The notes under the pieces are model-generated. The model ran no database searches. It was not told the DNA's origin and saw nothing but the letters and a program-made list of their open reading frames with translations. The position numbers and the translations under genes were made by a program. A DNA stretch of 64,000 bases from Fagopyrum homotropicum (Eukaryota; Streptophyta; Magnoliopsida; Caryophyllales; Polygonaceae): positions 7,473,001-7,537,000 of the forward strand of contig BSWB01000002.1 of the NCBI GenBank assembly GCA_033239125.1, read 5' to 3'. Below are positions 34,410-47,062 of the stretch, piece after piece (within the stretch, counting starts at the first letter, position 1; every line of letters starts with the position of its first letter).

Positions 34410-37400
34410 TTACCCATGGGCTGATCAACCCTTCTCCTCCTTCAAACGAGTTGGCAAACTGTTCCGCACAAAACTTTCTTACAGATTATGACTATACTGG
34501 TTGCAAGCTCACTTGGAATAACAAACAGATGGATGCTAGAATTTAGTGCAAATTGGACCGCATTGTCAGAAACCCCCAATGGAAGCACACTTTCCCTAAC
34601 TCAACGGCTCACTTTGATAACCTCTTTACTTCCGATCATTCCCCTGGCATTCTCCCCTTGGACGCCAAGCCCTCAACTCCACATCGTCAATTCAAATTTA
34701 ACAACTCTTGGGCTGACCACGAGAACTTCCTCTCCACGGTTGCACACTCTTGGTCCATTACGAATTTACTACTCCTGATGCTCATAGGAATCCATGCTTG
34801 ACCTCTACTCTAAACTAAAGCACCTCAAAAGTTTTCTTATGAAGTTCCCAAGCATCTGGATGGAAGACCTGATCTCGTCCATCAAGCTGCTTAAAACTGC
34901 CCTAAACGATACCCAAACTAAGTTCCAATCCTCACCGCTTGACCCTACTCTCATGGAGCTCGAAAAAACCACTGTCTTCGATCTCAAATCCAAAAAATCA
35001 TCTTAGGGCAACTCTCTGAAAGCTCTCAAAAGCTTCCCGGGCTAGATCGGGGACCAATGCAACTCGCATTTTTTCAAGAGCATCACGGCGAGACGAGGGT
35101 TTAACGCTATTAAAGCATTGAGGATCTTGAAAACCCGGATTGCAGCCCTACCCTAAACCCGGATAGGATCTCGGATATACTTGTAAATCACCTATCAAAT
35201 ACCCTTAACCCTCCTGAACCGCTCAATCCACACGATCTCTTCCCGGATTGCAACCTCCCCCATATCTCGCTTGAAGACGCGACCAATCTTGATTTTGCGG
35301 TTACTCAGGAAGATGTTAAACATGCTCTTTTCTCCATCACAGATTGCAAAGCTCCGGGTCCGGATGGGTACAACGCATATTTCTTTAAAGCTTTTTGGGC
35401 TATTACGGGGGAGACCTTTTCAAAGGTTGCTATTGATTTCTTCAAATCTGGAAGTCCCCCATCAAGCAAACCACACTGCGATCACCTTGGTTGCAAAGAA
35501 GAATAACCCATCGCGCCCTTTTAATTTCCGGTCAATCTCATGTTGCAAGACATTATATAAGGTGATCGCAAAGATTCTGGCTTCAAAGCTTAATGATACT
35601 CTCCCAACTGTCATCGAAAATTACCAAGGAGCTTTTGTAAAAGGCAGATCAATCAAGCATAACATCTTAATCTTCCAGGAATTATTCAAGAAGTACAATC
35701 GCCGTCACAATTCCTCGAGATGTGCCATGAAGGTTGATCTTGCCAAAGCTTTCGATATGATCGACCACATATTCATCCTCCGAAGCCTTGCTCGTTTGGG
35801 ATATCCTGACAAGTTCATCCGTCTGATTGATGCTTGTATATCCTCCACTGCATTCTCCATTAACATTAATGGAGCTCTCAAAGGCTTCTTTCGTGGCTCT
35901 AGGGGTTTGAGACAAGGATGCCCTCTCTCCCCCCTCTCTTTGTCATTGCATTGGAGGGGCTTTCCTCCGTGATTAAAGAAAACACCACTACCCCGTACTT
36001 CAATATTCATCTAAAATGTGGCTCTCCTAAAATTACTCACCTTTGTTTTGCAGATGATCTTATGCTTTTCTATAGGGGCGACTCCACATCCATTAACATC
36101 CTGAAGAACACTCTGGACGCTTTTGGTCATTACTCGGGACTACTTATCAACAAAACCAAATCTTCCTTGTTCACTGGGGCCTCTCCTCACAGGAAAGTGA
36201 CCATCTTGCTTCGTCCACTGAGATTCCTCGCGCCAAACTTCCGTTCATCTATCTAGGAATCCCTATTGGAAGCAAAAGATTGGGCATTACTAAGTACCCC
36301 CCTCTCATCAATAAGATCACAAACAAGGTTAATTCCTGGAGCGCCAGAAACCTCTCCTATGCCGGTAGGAAGCAAGTGATCTCCTCCATTCTCATGTCCC
36401 TCCACTACTACTGGTGCGCTGTTCTAACTATACCAAACACTATCATTCTCCAAATCAAGTGTCTACTTCGGTCCTTCCTCTGGTCTGGTACCACTTCTAG
36501 CCCTCGTGCCCTTGTTGCTTGGCGGACGATATGTCTGTCGAGGAAGGAGGGGGTCTCGGATTCAAGGAGCTCCTTTCTTGGAATAAAGTTTGTCTTTCAA
36601 AGCTCATCTTAGACCTCGACTTGACTCGTCATAGCTGTAACATTTGGACTGAATGGGTTAATGCAAATATTCGTAAAGGACAAACCATTTGGTCCTATGC
36701 TTTCAACTACAACCACAACTTCTTCTGGGGACAACTGATTAGGATTCGGGACGAGATCTTGGAGAATGCAAATGGTCAGACGTTCATAAACCACTCCATG
36801 TCGCCTAGCGGTAACTTCTCTACATCAAACGCCTATGATATTTTCTAGAAACCTCTTGGCCCTCAGGCTACCTACAGTTGGGGGATCATTTGGGATGGAC
36901 TGGATGTGCCAAAATGTAGCTTTATCTCATGGCTAGCCAGCCACAAGTATCTACCTACACTCTCAAAGCTTCTCTCTTGGAACATTTACTTATGTAACCC
37001 GCACTCTGAAAATGAAGACCATCTTCTCCAAAACTTTGAGATATCTCATCTCAAAGTGGATCAAAATTTCATACCCCTACCCTTACAAGCATAGTATTTG
37101 GTCTCTCATTTGCGCATCTCTACCATTACGAGCTATATCTAATACATTTGAAAAGCCCGAAATGATCGATCTCATATTTGGCCAAAAGAACACTCACTAC
37201 GCCACATGTGTGCACAACATCATTCACGCTAAAAAGAACCACATCTCTAGTCATTGGAAAGACCGATCTCAACAATCCTTCGCTTGAGGCCAAGATTCTT
37301 GGAATTCACCTCCATCCCTCTCCTTAATCTTTCTTTCCATAGTATGCTTTATTCTCCCCTTGCATGTTGATGTATCTGGACAAAGCTGTTCTTTGGAAAT

Positions 37401-37440
37401 CCTTTTGCTCTTTAATATACGAATTTTTCAAAAAAAAAAA
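34410..37440 (+). pseudogene. 5'-truncated L1-type LINE with poly(A) and target-site duplication
   Basis: It starts inside the endonuclease domain (DYDYTGCKLTWNNKQMDARI, about 34483). RT signatures follow: FRSISCCKTLYKVIAKILAS, YQGAFVKGRSIKHNILIFQE, MKVDLAKAFDMIDH, RQGCPLSP and LCFADDLMLFYRG, then KQVISSILMSLHYYWCAVL, a thumb region and zf-RVT (NPHSENEDHLL). There are several frameshifts (near 35935, 36200 and 36510) and stops. The 3' end has a run of 12 A (37429-37440). AGATGAAGAAAAGG at 34396 and AGATGAAGAAAGG at 37441 look like a slightly decayed target-site duplication. Not functional. Confidence 0.88.
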
Positions 37441-38132
37441 AGATGAAGAAAGGCTATCCGAGCCTTTGGTCTGCCTTCCAGATTGTGCATTGCTTTGGTC
37501 CGATGTTGAAATTCATTTTGACATTAGTTTATAGTCCTAGGGTTTCTAGGTTGTCTGGCTCTGCCTTCCAGATTTTCGTCTCCTTTGAAAATTGTGCGAA
37601 GGTTTTGTTTTCAGTGATGGAAGATTTGCATCGAAGGTGGGAAAACATGCCCTAATAGATGAAGAAAGGCTATCCGAGCATTTGGTCCTTCAAGTTGACA
37701 AAAATATTCAGAGAAAATTTCTTTTGTGGAAGGAAGACTCATTACAAACAATGTGTTGGTCGCCCTCAAGGTTTTTGTCAAAGTCCGATACAAACGGACC
37801 GCAGAACGTTAGGTCTAAGCCCAACACATAAACCCGATAAGGTTCCATCCTACAACCAATTGACAATAGGAGGAGTAACCCTCCGACCTAATATACTATA
37901 CTCGTAATGTCCCCAACTTTTGATATTGAAATTTATTATGTCCAACAATTTTTAACCACATGAAGAACAAAAAACCGGGAATATGGGAGAGATGGCGCTG
38001 AAACTGGACATGACTAAGGCGTATCATAGGAAGGAATGAGACTTCCTAAAACTGATGCTACAAAGATTTGGTTTTGATTCTACTTGAGTAAAAGGGTAAT
38101 GAGCCGCGGTTCCTCAACTTCGTTCACCTTTA
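37441..38132. other. LINE flank with internal duplication and RT scrap
   Basis: GATGAAGAAAGGCTATCCGA occurs at 37442 and again at 37658, so about 215 bases were partly duplicated. An open stretch at 37592-37831 (DEERLSEHLVLQVDKNIQRK) is not recognised. At 37985-38080 a scrap reading ALKLDMTKAYHRKE is LINE reverse transcriptase. Confidence 0.5.
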
Positions 38133-38313
38133 GTGCCAGTTTGGTTGGAATGGTGGAATGGAAACGGAATGGACTCGGATAAGGGTAAGGAAAGAAAATG
38201 AAAATGATGGGATTACTTTCACGTGTTAAAACACCTCTAACCAAACGTAACTTTTGATTGATTCGGAATCATTCCGTTACCGGAAATGATTCATAACCCT
38301 TCCAAACGAGCCC
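38133..38313. mobile_element. PIF/Harbinger-like MITE, copy 2 (181 bp)
   Basis: Same length and organisation as the copy at 4533-4713. The ends are GTGCCAGTTTGG and CCAAACGAGCCC, with TTA on both sides (38130-38132 and 38314-38316). The interior is clearly homologous (for example TTTTGATTGATTCGGAAT in both). Confidence 0.85.
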
Positions 38314-38613
38314 TTAATATTAACTTCATTCACTAATGGAGGGTGATACCACCTAGGGGCGTGAGGCTGGATATCCTCACTTACCCATTCTATTTTTTCA
38401 TCATAAAAACTCTCTCAAGATTTTTTTTTTTAAGTAATCTTAATTAATCATCACAATTTCTTGATTCATAAACATGAAAATTTGATAAAAACTTTTCTTT
38501 TTGACATAATTGAACACATCAAACATGACAACAAGCCTCCAAGCATAATTAAAGTTACACAAGTACACAAAAGTGTCATATTACACACCCAAACATAAAC
38601 GAACTGGATCAAA

Positions 38614-39383
38614 CTAGAGTTGCAAATGATGATCATCGATTTTCTTGGTAATGTCAATTGCAGCATCCAATAGTTTGTGTGGATCAGTTACACCCTCGTG
38701 AAGCTTCTCATAGTCGAGAGTCCATTTGACTATGTTCAAGCCTTCATCTTTAGGTAACACTTGGATCGTAACTTCGAAACTCTTATACTCTTCCAAAATA
38801 TCTCCCTCTACTACTACCAACTTCACAATCTTATTCTCCTCGTCTATGATTTCAAACTTCTCTTTTGCGGTGTAGGATGTCCCATCTGCATAATCGTAAA
38901 TCGAAGTTTGTTCAACATACTATTTGTTATATATTTTGTTCAAATCCAACACATAAACCCGACAACTAGTTACGGGTATGACCGTTTATTTTTAGGTCCG
39001 GATCGATATTTTGGATCGAACTTGATCGGATGTTTAGGTCTGGTTCGAATCCAGAAGGATTCATCGGTCCGCCCTAAAATTTATATATTAGATCCGGATA
39101 TTATTATTAAAACTCCCCTTCAAGCGATAGAAAACCCTAAAAGTGAAATCTCAACCCTTACGGTAAAACAAATAATACGACATAATCTTGTATTACCTAT
39201 AGTATAGTTCCAAACGACGACGTATCCAGGCTCGCCGAATTCTCCCTCGTGCAAATCGCAGCTTTGCAAGAGCTCGGGGTGGATGTTGCTCATCTCATGC
39301 GGGGCGTTACTCAACAACGCATGAAACAGATCTCCAGATGATGTGATTTCGAGTTCAGCCTCAAGCTTTCCTGTTAGAGCCAT
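38614..39383 (-). CDS. Bet v 1/major latex protein-like, copy 1 (intact)
   Basis: A small cytosolic protein of the START/Bet v 1 fold with a hydrophobic ligand cavity; MLP roles are varied, and this one's ligand is unknown. Two exons (minus), 39383-39197 and 38885-38614, split after codon 62 in phase 1, the standard Bet v 1 intron position; 152 residues, the normal length. It starts MALTGKLEAELEITSSGDLF; the glycine-containing loop is HEGEFGEPGYVVVWNYTI; the second exon has YTAKEKFEIIDEENKIVKLV. The C-terminal helix is VTDPHKLLDAAIDITKKIDD. About 10 kb away is a duplicate with a stop codon. It lies where Arabidopsis has its MLP cluster relative to NdhL and CAR genes. Confidence 0.93.
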
Positions 39384-40429
39384 TGTATTATACGTGGGTG
39401 TGATTCATTTGTGAGTAATTAGGCTGTCATTTATATATGATTAAGAATTTAAGATAATGTCATGGTAAATGCGTAATTCTTGTTGGTTACTTGCAAGTAA
39501 CAACAACAATATAAAATGTTGTCTAAGATTTTGACAATTCATCATTGCAGCTGTATGCATACTCTTTGTCATGTTGGCAAAGATTTGATTGAAAATGAAT
39601 CGGTATTGAATATTGTATTGATAGATATTGTTTTTGAAAATTTCTTGGAATTAGATTTTATGAGATTAATAATTAATTGGATATACTTATATACCGTGCG
39701 TTTATTAGTTTTTAATTTTTTTTGAAAGGGTTATTAGTTTTTAATTGATTTTATCAATAAAGAAATTTAGGGTTTCTGTTGCTGCTAGACATATATCATT
39801 CTAAGGTGAATTTCCTAAATTTGTCCAAAATCTCATCAAACCAGTTTGAAACACTAGACGACATACGTCCTAATGGATCGAAAGACCAGACACATCGAAA
39901 GAGAGACTAACCCTCATAAAGAGCTAGAATAAACGAATATCACATACAAACATAAAAGTACATTAGGTTGGCACGGAAGCGAAAGCAAAAGGAGTCGGTC
40001 ACCAAAAAGAGGAGAGAAAGCTCATTGTCAAAGTACACATGAAAGAAGTATGAGGAACAATTATGGTAATCTCATATTTGGACTCGAAATAGAGACTTCT
40101 TGCGTCGATCACAAATCCACGACCTCTGCTAGACAAACAACTTGAACTGCCACAAAATTGTTATAAACTCGGAAGACGTCACGACAAATCCCGAAAAACC
40201 TTACACGTATATGTGAAAATCTTTGAAAAAAGTTGGGAGAAGCACGTTAAAATGAAACACTATTGGTAAAAGAAAATTCTGAAGAGTTTTGGGTGACAAG
40301 AATTTTCCGGTAATAAAGACGGGTTTTGCTAAACAAAAAGAAAAGATAATAGATTTTTAATAATAATACAAAAGTAATCAATACAAAAAAAAAAATAGGG
40401 CTAATTTGGTTAATGAGCCTTTTTGAGTT
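39384..40429. other. MLP copy 1 upstream region and spacer
   Basis: 39384-39640 is homologous to the upstream region of MLP copy 2 (for example GCATACTCTTTGTCATGTTG in both), without the LINE present there. The rest is AT-rich without a recognised gene. Confidence 0.55.
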
Positions 40430-43216
40430 TATAGTCTAGTAAATAGGCCTTTTCTATATTTTCGTTAAGTAAATATACTCCTTTTTTTTAACCGTTTTCT
40501 CTTCTTTACGCTAGTACTCTTCCTTTTGTGCAACCGGCCACTGCTCCCCTCTCTTCTCTTACACTATCTAGCGCTAGGAAGGAACGAAGAAGTGAAAAAC
40601 TTCTACCACCATCGCCTTCGTTCAACCTACGGTGAGCCTCTTCTCCAAGCTTCTACCACCATCTCCGCCCTCGTTGAGCCTCTTCTCCAACACGTTCATT
40701 TCGGTTTTGATTTTGAAACATCGATGTAAGTGTCTTGTATACTGGAGATGCTAATCCTACAGCTGGACTGGAACAATTAACGCGAGATATTACATTTTGG
40801 GACCAACACTACACTTCTAGTTCAACTTAATGTCATACCAGAATTTCCCTTCGGTTCTGATCTTCGCCACCGGATCTGGAATCAGGTTAGTCGAGTTAAT
40901 CGAATTTGTTTCCGGATTTATTCTAGCTTTAGGGTTTTGTAGCATTCCTGCCACCGGATCTGGAATCAGAATTTCCCCTCGAATTTACAAGTTCTCACAT
41001 CACTGTATGCATTTGATTATGTTATCGCAGCATTCCTGGCAGGGATCAACGAGGTTAGAAATGAAAATAAAAAGAAGATAAAAATGAAAGGAAGGCCTGA
41101 TTTTTATTATTTTTTTTCTGAATTGATACTTTTGTTTGTGTAGGAGCTCCTCTTTCACGGTGCACTACTGCCTCTCTTTGGACTTAATTAGACGAGTGCC
41201 TTGGTCAAAACTGCTATCTTTGGCATTTTACGCTTGGGCAATGGTCGAAGCTACTCATATGGTGCCTGATATTCACTTGATGCTCTTCATCTTCCCCCAA
41301 ATTTGAAATGGAAGAATAAAATTGTAAAATTTAATAGGTACTCCATATCTCTTTTAACGGTGTTTTTCTTATCGCTTATGTTGCCTGGTATTCACATTTG
41401 TTGGGTTCATGTACGGCTGTTCTATAATTTTGTCTTCAAGTATGGTTGTCCTAGTGACATCTCATGCATTAAACATTCTTGTTGGAGCAATTTTGTGGCA
41501 CTATACATCAAATTGGTACTCCGTATCCCCTTTAATGGTGTTTCTCTTATCTCTTATTTCTAGGTTTTGGCCATTGTCATTATTTACTTCGAAATCTGAA
41601 AAGCAAAATTAGTCATGCTTTCTTCTTTACCTTCTATTGATTTAATCATAGTATAACATGTATGGTATTAAATTTATGGTATTAAAAATTCATACCAGAA
41701 TTAAATTTCTGGTATTAAATTTTTGTATTAAATTTTTGGCATTAAATTTTTTGTTTTAAATTTCTGGTATGAAAAATTCTGGTATGAAAAATTCTGGTAT
41801 AAAAAAAATTCTGGTATGAACTTCCGGTATGAAAATTTTTTGAAAAATTCATTCCAGAAAATAAAAAGAAAATAATAAAGAAAATAAAAAATAAAAAAAT
41901 TTAAAAAAACAAAAACAAATTCAGGAATCAATATATACTACTAAAGTAGAGTTCTAACCTACTGACGGGGCGCTCCCAAAATTAAGAGATTTAAAATCGA
42001 ATTTTCACATTAAAACTACAATTTTTTTTAATTACTAATTCATTAAAATTGTTTATAAAAACCTTTAAAAATCCCAACTGACTGAAAATTAAATCATCAA
42101 ATTATTTTTTTTTTTCAATCATAACAAATCTCAATATATGTACATACACTATTATATACATACACTATTATACATACACTATTATACTACAGATATCTTC
42201 ATCTCTTCCAGTCTTCCATCATCAGCCATTAAGTTTGGGATGCTTCTGCTGTTCACCTAATATATGTATAAAACTTTGATGCTTCTAATGCTTGTTATGT
42301 TCATCCTTATCAAGTTAATTGACGTGATATATTTCTGCAAGAATTGAAGTGATACATTCTCTTCCGTGTTCAGCCACGACTTTCCTTCACTTCTTGTATG
42401 TCCAGGTTTCTACTGTTTGTTAAATTGTTGTTTTGATTCCAATAGTATTGTGAGAGTTTTAAGAACCTACTACTGATTATTTGTCTCCCTACTTACTTCG
42501 CTTTTGTTAAACTTTAGTTTCCCTCTGTTTAAACAAGCGGCTTGATCTGTTCAATTTTGGGTTATATTGAGTTGTTGTTTTTTTAAACTTTTATTAAAAT
42601 TTTGTTTCATCATAAGTAGGTTTTCAAAATCTGATGATCTCATTTAATATAGCTTTTTTTTTTCATTTACTGTTTTTTTTTCATATTTTTCAACAAACAG
42701 AAGGTTTCAAAATTATTTTTACGCATTAAAAATCAAAATTTATGATTTATTATGAAATTATAAATTTTATATTTTTCCAATTAAAAATTATATATTTTTT
42801 TTGAAAGTGGTTTAAAAATTAGAATTTTTGTTTTAGATATGTGGTTTTTTAAATTTTTTTCATCATACATTAAGGTTTTCAAAATATTATTTAGAAATAA
42901 AAAAACAGATTTTATGATATTTGAAAATACTGTTTAGACTAAAACGTATTCGGTTTCAAAATTAGATTTTTTGTTTCATTTATTATTTTTAGAGAAGATT
43001 GGTGAAAGAAGGTATTTTTTGTATCTTAGATACAAACTAAGCACCCTAATTTTAACAATAAAAAATAAAGATAAATGAGTTGGATAATCATTAAAAGAGG
43101 AAAGATTTGAAGATTCTTCTCTCTCCTATTAATAATCAATTAAATTTTATAATTTGTTATATCGGGCAACTATTCGAACTCTGGACGAGTTGCTCCTCCC
43201 TCCCACCCTTATACCA

Positions 43217-43688
43217 GTTGGACTAATTAAACTTTGTGTATTATTTTGATGATACACAATATTAATACACAATTTCAATTACACAATATTTATACATAAT
43301 TTCAAATACACAATATTAATAAATAAAAGACTTGTGTAACCAAAACCTTGTGTACGAAATACCTTTCACTGAATTTATTTCCTGAATAATATGTAGGTAC
43401 ATTATGTATACTCGAGTCATTTTATATCGCTCGAGTATTTCGTACACAAGGTTTTTGGTTACACAAGTCTTTTATTTGTTAACATTATGTATTTGAAATT
43501 ATGTATCACTATTGTGTAATTGAAATTGTGTATGCTCGAGTATTTCGTACACAAGGTTTTTTGTTACACAAGTCTTTCATTTTATTAACATTATGTAGTT
43601 GAAATTATGTATCACTAGTGTGTAATTGAAATTGTGTATTAATATTGTGTATCATCAAAAGAATATACAAAGTTTAATTAGTCCAATA
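43217..43688. repeat. Foldback element inside the Helitron
   Basis: TTGGACTAATTAAACTTTGT ... at 43217 is the inverse of ...ACAAAGTTTAATTAGTCCAA ending at 43688. The arms (about 70 bases) continue through ATTAATACACAATTTCAATT. Just outside, a second inverted pair (AACAGATATTACCTAATTTG near 43688 and CAAATTAGGTAATATCTGTT near 43817) surrounds 80-90 bases, suggesting another foldback unit next to it. Confidence 0.75.
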
Positions 43689-44699
43689 ACAGATATTACC
43701 TAATTTGGAGAATATCCCCAAATTTTAATTACTATTTCCTATTTTAACATATCAGCAAATCCGTTTACATTATTAATTAGGAATCTTTTATTTAATATAG
43801 GAGAGAGAATATCTCCAAATTAGGTAATATCTGTTATTGTTTTCTAATTAATCTTTTTCTACATAATTTTAAGTGCCTACTTTGTCTACACATTACAAAA
43901 CATACCTACTATATACACAAAAATACGTTATGTACCTACTTAACCAACTCACCCTTATTTTTATTATGTTTTCATTTACTGATTTTCTATTTTCAATATT
44001 TATATATTTTTTTTAAATTTACATTAAAATGATGATAATTCAAAATACTGTTTTGATTAAAAAATATAATATTTTTTCACTCGAGCATCTTAATTATCTT
44101 ATTTTCTGCTTTTGTTTATTATTTTTAAAAAAAATTTCATCATAAACTAGGTTATCAAAAAATTGATTAAAAATTTTAATAATTTTTTCAAGATGATTAA
44201 AAATATGATGTATGATTTTGTGTATTTATAATTTGTTTCATCATACAGTGTGTTTTCAAGATTCTGTTTTGATTAGCCAATTTAATTTCTTTGATTAAAA
44301 ATAAGATTTTTTGATTTAATAAGAAATTAAAATTTTTAATAAATATTATTACCCATAAGCTAAAGTTAAGGTGATTTGTATATGTTTATGATATAATTAT
44401 AGAATAATTTGTTATTTCTACTCAACTAAAATTTTATCGACTTTTGCAATATTCGAAAGAAATACTGACCGACATTCATTTCATATATGATCTAAATTGT
44501 ATTAAATGGAAGCTCCAAATTGTTGTTGGTAACTTGTGGAATAGTTTAAAGGGAAACCCAACGTATACTTAATGGATATGATATTTGTTGATAATAAGGT
44601 ATATTGTAAATATACTAACTAAACATTTTTAAATAGTAAGAAGTACATTAACATAACTATATTTAGTGAAACGCCGGAAAACGGGATGCTTGCTACTAT

Positions 44700-44948
44700 T
44701 TGCAAGCAGGATATCGATGGATTTTCACATTTTTGCGTGTGGGGTCAGTTTACTTGATTACCAATTTCGGTATTTTCAATAGGCATAGCCCATTTACATA
44801 CTCTCCTCTTCCTTGTAAAATATTATTCTTTCCGAACACATCTTGTATTCCGATTGATCGTGTTGTAATTCCAATAAATGTGCTTCACCTTTCTAAATAC
44901 CAAGCTAAAGTTAAAGGAAATATCAGAAAAAGTAATAGCATCAAATAA
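44700..44948 (+). pseudogene. RPA/OB-fold-like remnant in the Helitron
   Basis: An 82-residue frame with VYLITNFGIFNRHSPFTYSP and PNTSCIPIDRVVIPINVL. The VYLITNFxIxxRxS pattern recalls the OB-fold (DUF223) of RPA-like proteins in plant Helitrons. No zinc finger or other domains are present. The assignment is tentative. Confidence 0.4.
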
Positions 44949-45327
44949 ATTATATAGTATGCACAACATCAAATAAATTATATAGTATGCACAAATACCA
45001 ATTGTAAATGGTACATGTACTATTCCTACTACATTTTACTCCCATACACTATAATTTAATTTAAAAACACAAGATTACATAATTGTTGTAATCCAAACAC
45101 ACCCTAATTTGCCAATTCATACATTAGGAATCTTTGAATGTCATGCATTATGAAAACAATTCATTGTATTGGGGTTTTAAATGTAGTATTTATTCCAAGA
45201 GAAAAAATATTTTCACTAATACATTATATAAGAGGTTATCCAAACGACACGTTTTTGCTAAAATAATGGTATTGTGCACCAAACATGGGCTAAGACTTAA
45301 ATATGAACAACCTTTGCATGTTCCTTT

Positions 45328-45717
45328 CAGAATAGTGAGAATGAGGAATAATGATTTCAGGATATGATTTACCATTGTGGGAGGTGTCTTTGTCAGTTCT
45401 ACATTAAGGTGAAAGCAGGAACCTAAAGACATCTCAATTTTATGACACTTATACTGTATGCTCTCAGATATAGTCATATTTATATAGCGAACTGGATCAA
45501 CAATTGTGTTGTTATTTTTTTCAGAATAGTGAGAATGAGGAAGAATGATTTCAGGATATGATTTACCATTGTGGGAGGTGTCTTTGTCAGTTCTACATTA
45601 AGGTGAAAGCAGGAACATAAAGACATCTCAATTTTATGACACTTATACGGTATGCTCTCAAATATAGTCATATTTATATGGCGAACTTGATCAACAATTG
45701 TGTTGTTATTTTTTTCT
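45328..45717. repeat. 194-bp tandem duplication
   Basis: CAGAATAGTGAGAATGAGGA begins at 45328 and again, with small changes, at 45522. The two units run head to tail to about 45717. The minus-strand frames at 45190-45477 and 45480-45671 are the same reading of the two units. Confidence 0.9.
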
Positions 45718-46016
45718 TTAATTACAAGTCAGCATGACATAAAAAGTATTATCCATATATTTTTAACAAATAAAATACTCTTATACATATTAATGCCTAC
45801 GTACATACATATATACTTTTTCAATACCCGTGCAAGGCACGGGTACTAAACTAGTTAGAATTTATCACTTGCACTTACATAACAAATAACAAACATCTTT
45901 TTTTTTTATTAAAATAAAGAGGTTAATTATTTTTACCTACCATTAAATGAAAGTGGTAAAAAATTATGTGATAAACTTACTAAACACAAAACTAAAAAAA
46001 GCCTAGTAGGCCAAAA

Positions 46017-47053
46017 TCTTAAAAAAAAAAAAAAAAGAAGCTTAAGGAAGAGGCGATGTATTATGCTCGTCCCTTTAATTCACATAATTGATTGATGGTT
46101 TGAGCTTAATTAAAAACAAGTCAAGAAAAGACGTACACCAAGTAAATGGACTTATTATTTTTTTTTTTTCTTAAAATTGTGTCCCGAACCCCTACATCCT
46201 CTAGGGCAACACACATGTACAACCGACGGTCGATGCATAAACAAGTGGAGGATGTCGAGGTCGATTTGGGAGAAGCAAAACTAAATTCCGCTAAGAGTAG
46301 TTAAATACCATACTTAGAGATGGAAGAAGCTTCAACCAAAGAACATTTGATTACTCTTCTATCAAAAATGGGTTCTAAGTTGTATTTGTATGTACATGAG
46401 AAGTCATTGCCATTAGAAACAAAAAAAACGCCTGATGTCGTCAAAGATTGAACCAAAAGCAGTGCTATGAACAAGTGGATCTAAAGCAGACATCCCTCGC
46501 AACTCCTAAGTCTTGTTGTGATTGGATTTTTTGGCGGTGGCTACTGATCGAGTTCTCATTGACAACAAAAGAAGGGACGTCGTCTTTCAACTGAAGTTTG
46601 ATTTCTTTTTTTGAATTGATTTTTTTCGTATTAACAATGGAGGGGAAACATGTAAAGTGAACATACACACAAACTTTCGGAGTTCTATCATAAAACCAAT
46701 TGGTAATAGAAAGAGTAACATAATACTTATATGTTAGGTTCACACATGATAATATTGTCGATGTGGGACATTCTACACATCTCAACAAATACAGGCCAAT
46801 TTTGATTACAACTCTAAAACCAAAAAAATTATGAAATGGCAGCATCAAATTAATCAGCTCGAGTTGGTTTTTTTTTCTTTTTTTGAATTTGGAGCTTTGA
46901 TAAGATTCGAGAGTGAATTGTGATATTAGACTCCTTAAGAGTTGTCTTGGCTGCTATTTATGAATAGACCACAAAATATCCGATTCAGACGTAGAGCGAC
47001 ATTAACTTGATCGAATCTGACGAATAAAAAACCCAAAAAGTTAATCATCACAA
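46017..47053. other. Spacer, no gene recognised
   Basis: A minus-strand frame at 46465-46848 (127 residues) has no recognisable family and may be a transposon scrap. ATGTGGGACATTCTACACAT near 46758 resembles TE-border words seen near 10970. Confidence 0.3.
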
Positions 47054-47062
47054 TTTCTTGAT

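Larger units (their letters stand above)
41928..45854 (+). mobile_element. Helitron (3927 bp) inserted in FB2
   Basis: It begins TCAATATATACTACTAAAGT at 41928 and ends with a perfect hairpin, ACCCGTGC-AAG-GCACGGGT (45826-45844), seven bases before CTAG (45851-45854). The insertion is between A (41927) and T (45855). Joining the flanks restores the arm sequence present unbroken in FB1, which confirms both ends. No Rep/helicase remains. A stretch near 44700-44880 (VYLITNFGIFNRHSPFTYSP) resembles an OB-fold of RPA-like proteins carried by plant Helitrons. Other content is a foldback at 43217-43688 and a 194-bp tandem duplication. Confidence 0.88.
40430..46016. mobile_element. Second foldback-type element region (FB2), split by a Helitron
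   Basis: 41640-41927 plus 45855-46016 together match the right arm of FB1: CTGGTATGAA/CTTCCGGTATG repeats, the A-rich tract, AACAAATAACAAAC, ACCTACCATTAAATGAAAGT and the end GCCTAGTAGGCC. The arm is cut exactly by the Helitron at 41928-45854. A matching left arm is less clear: 40430-40490 (TAAATAGGCCTTTTCTATAT ... TAAGTAAATATAC) resembles the terminal sequence. 40500-41620 between them holds CT-rich, exon-like but unrecognised sequence. Confidence 0.6.
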
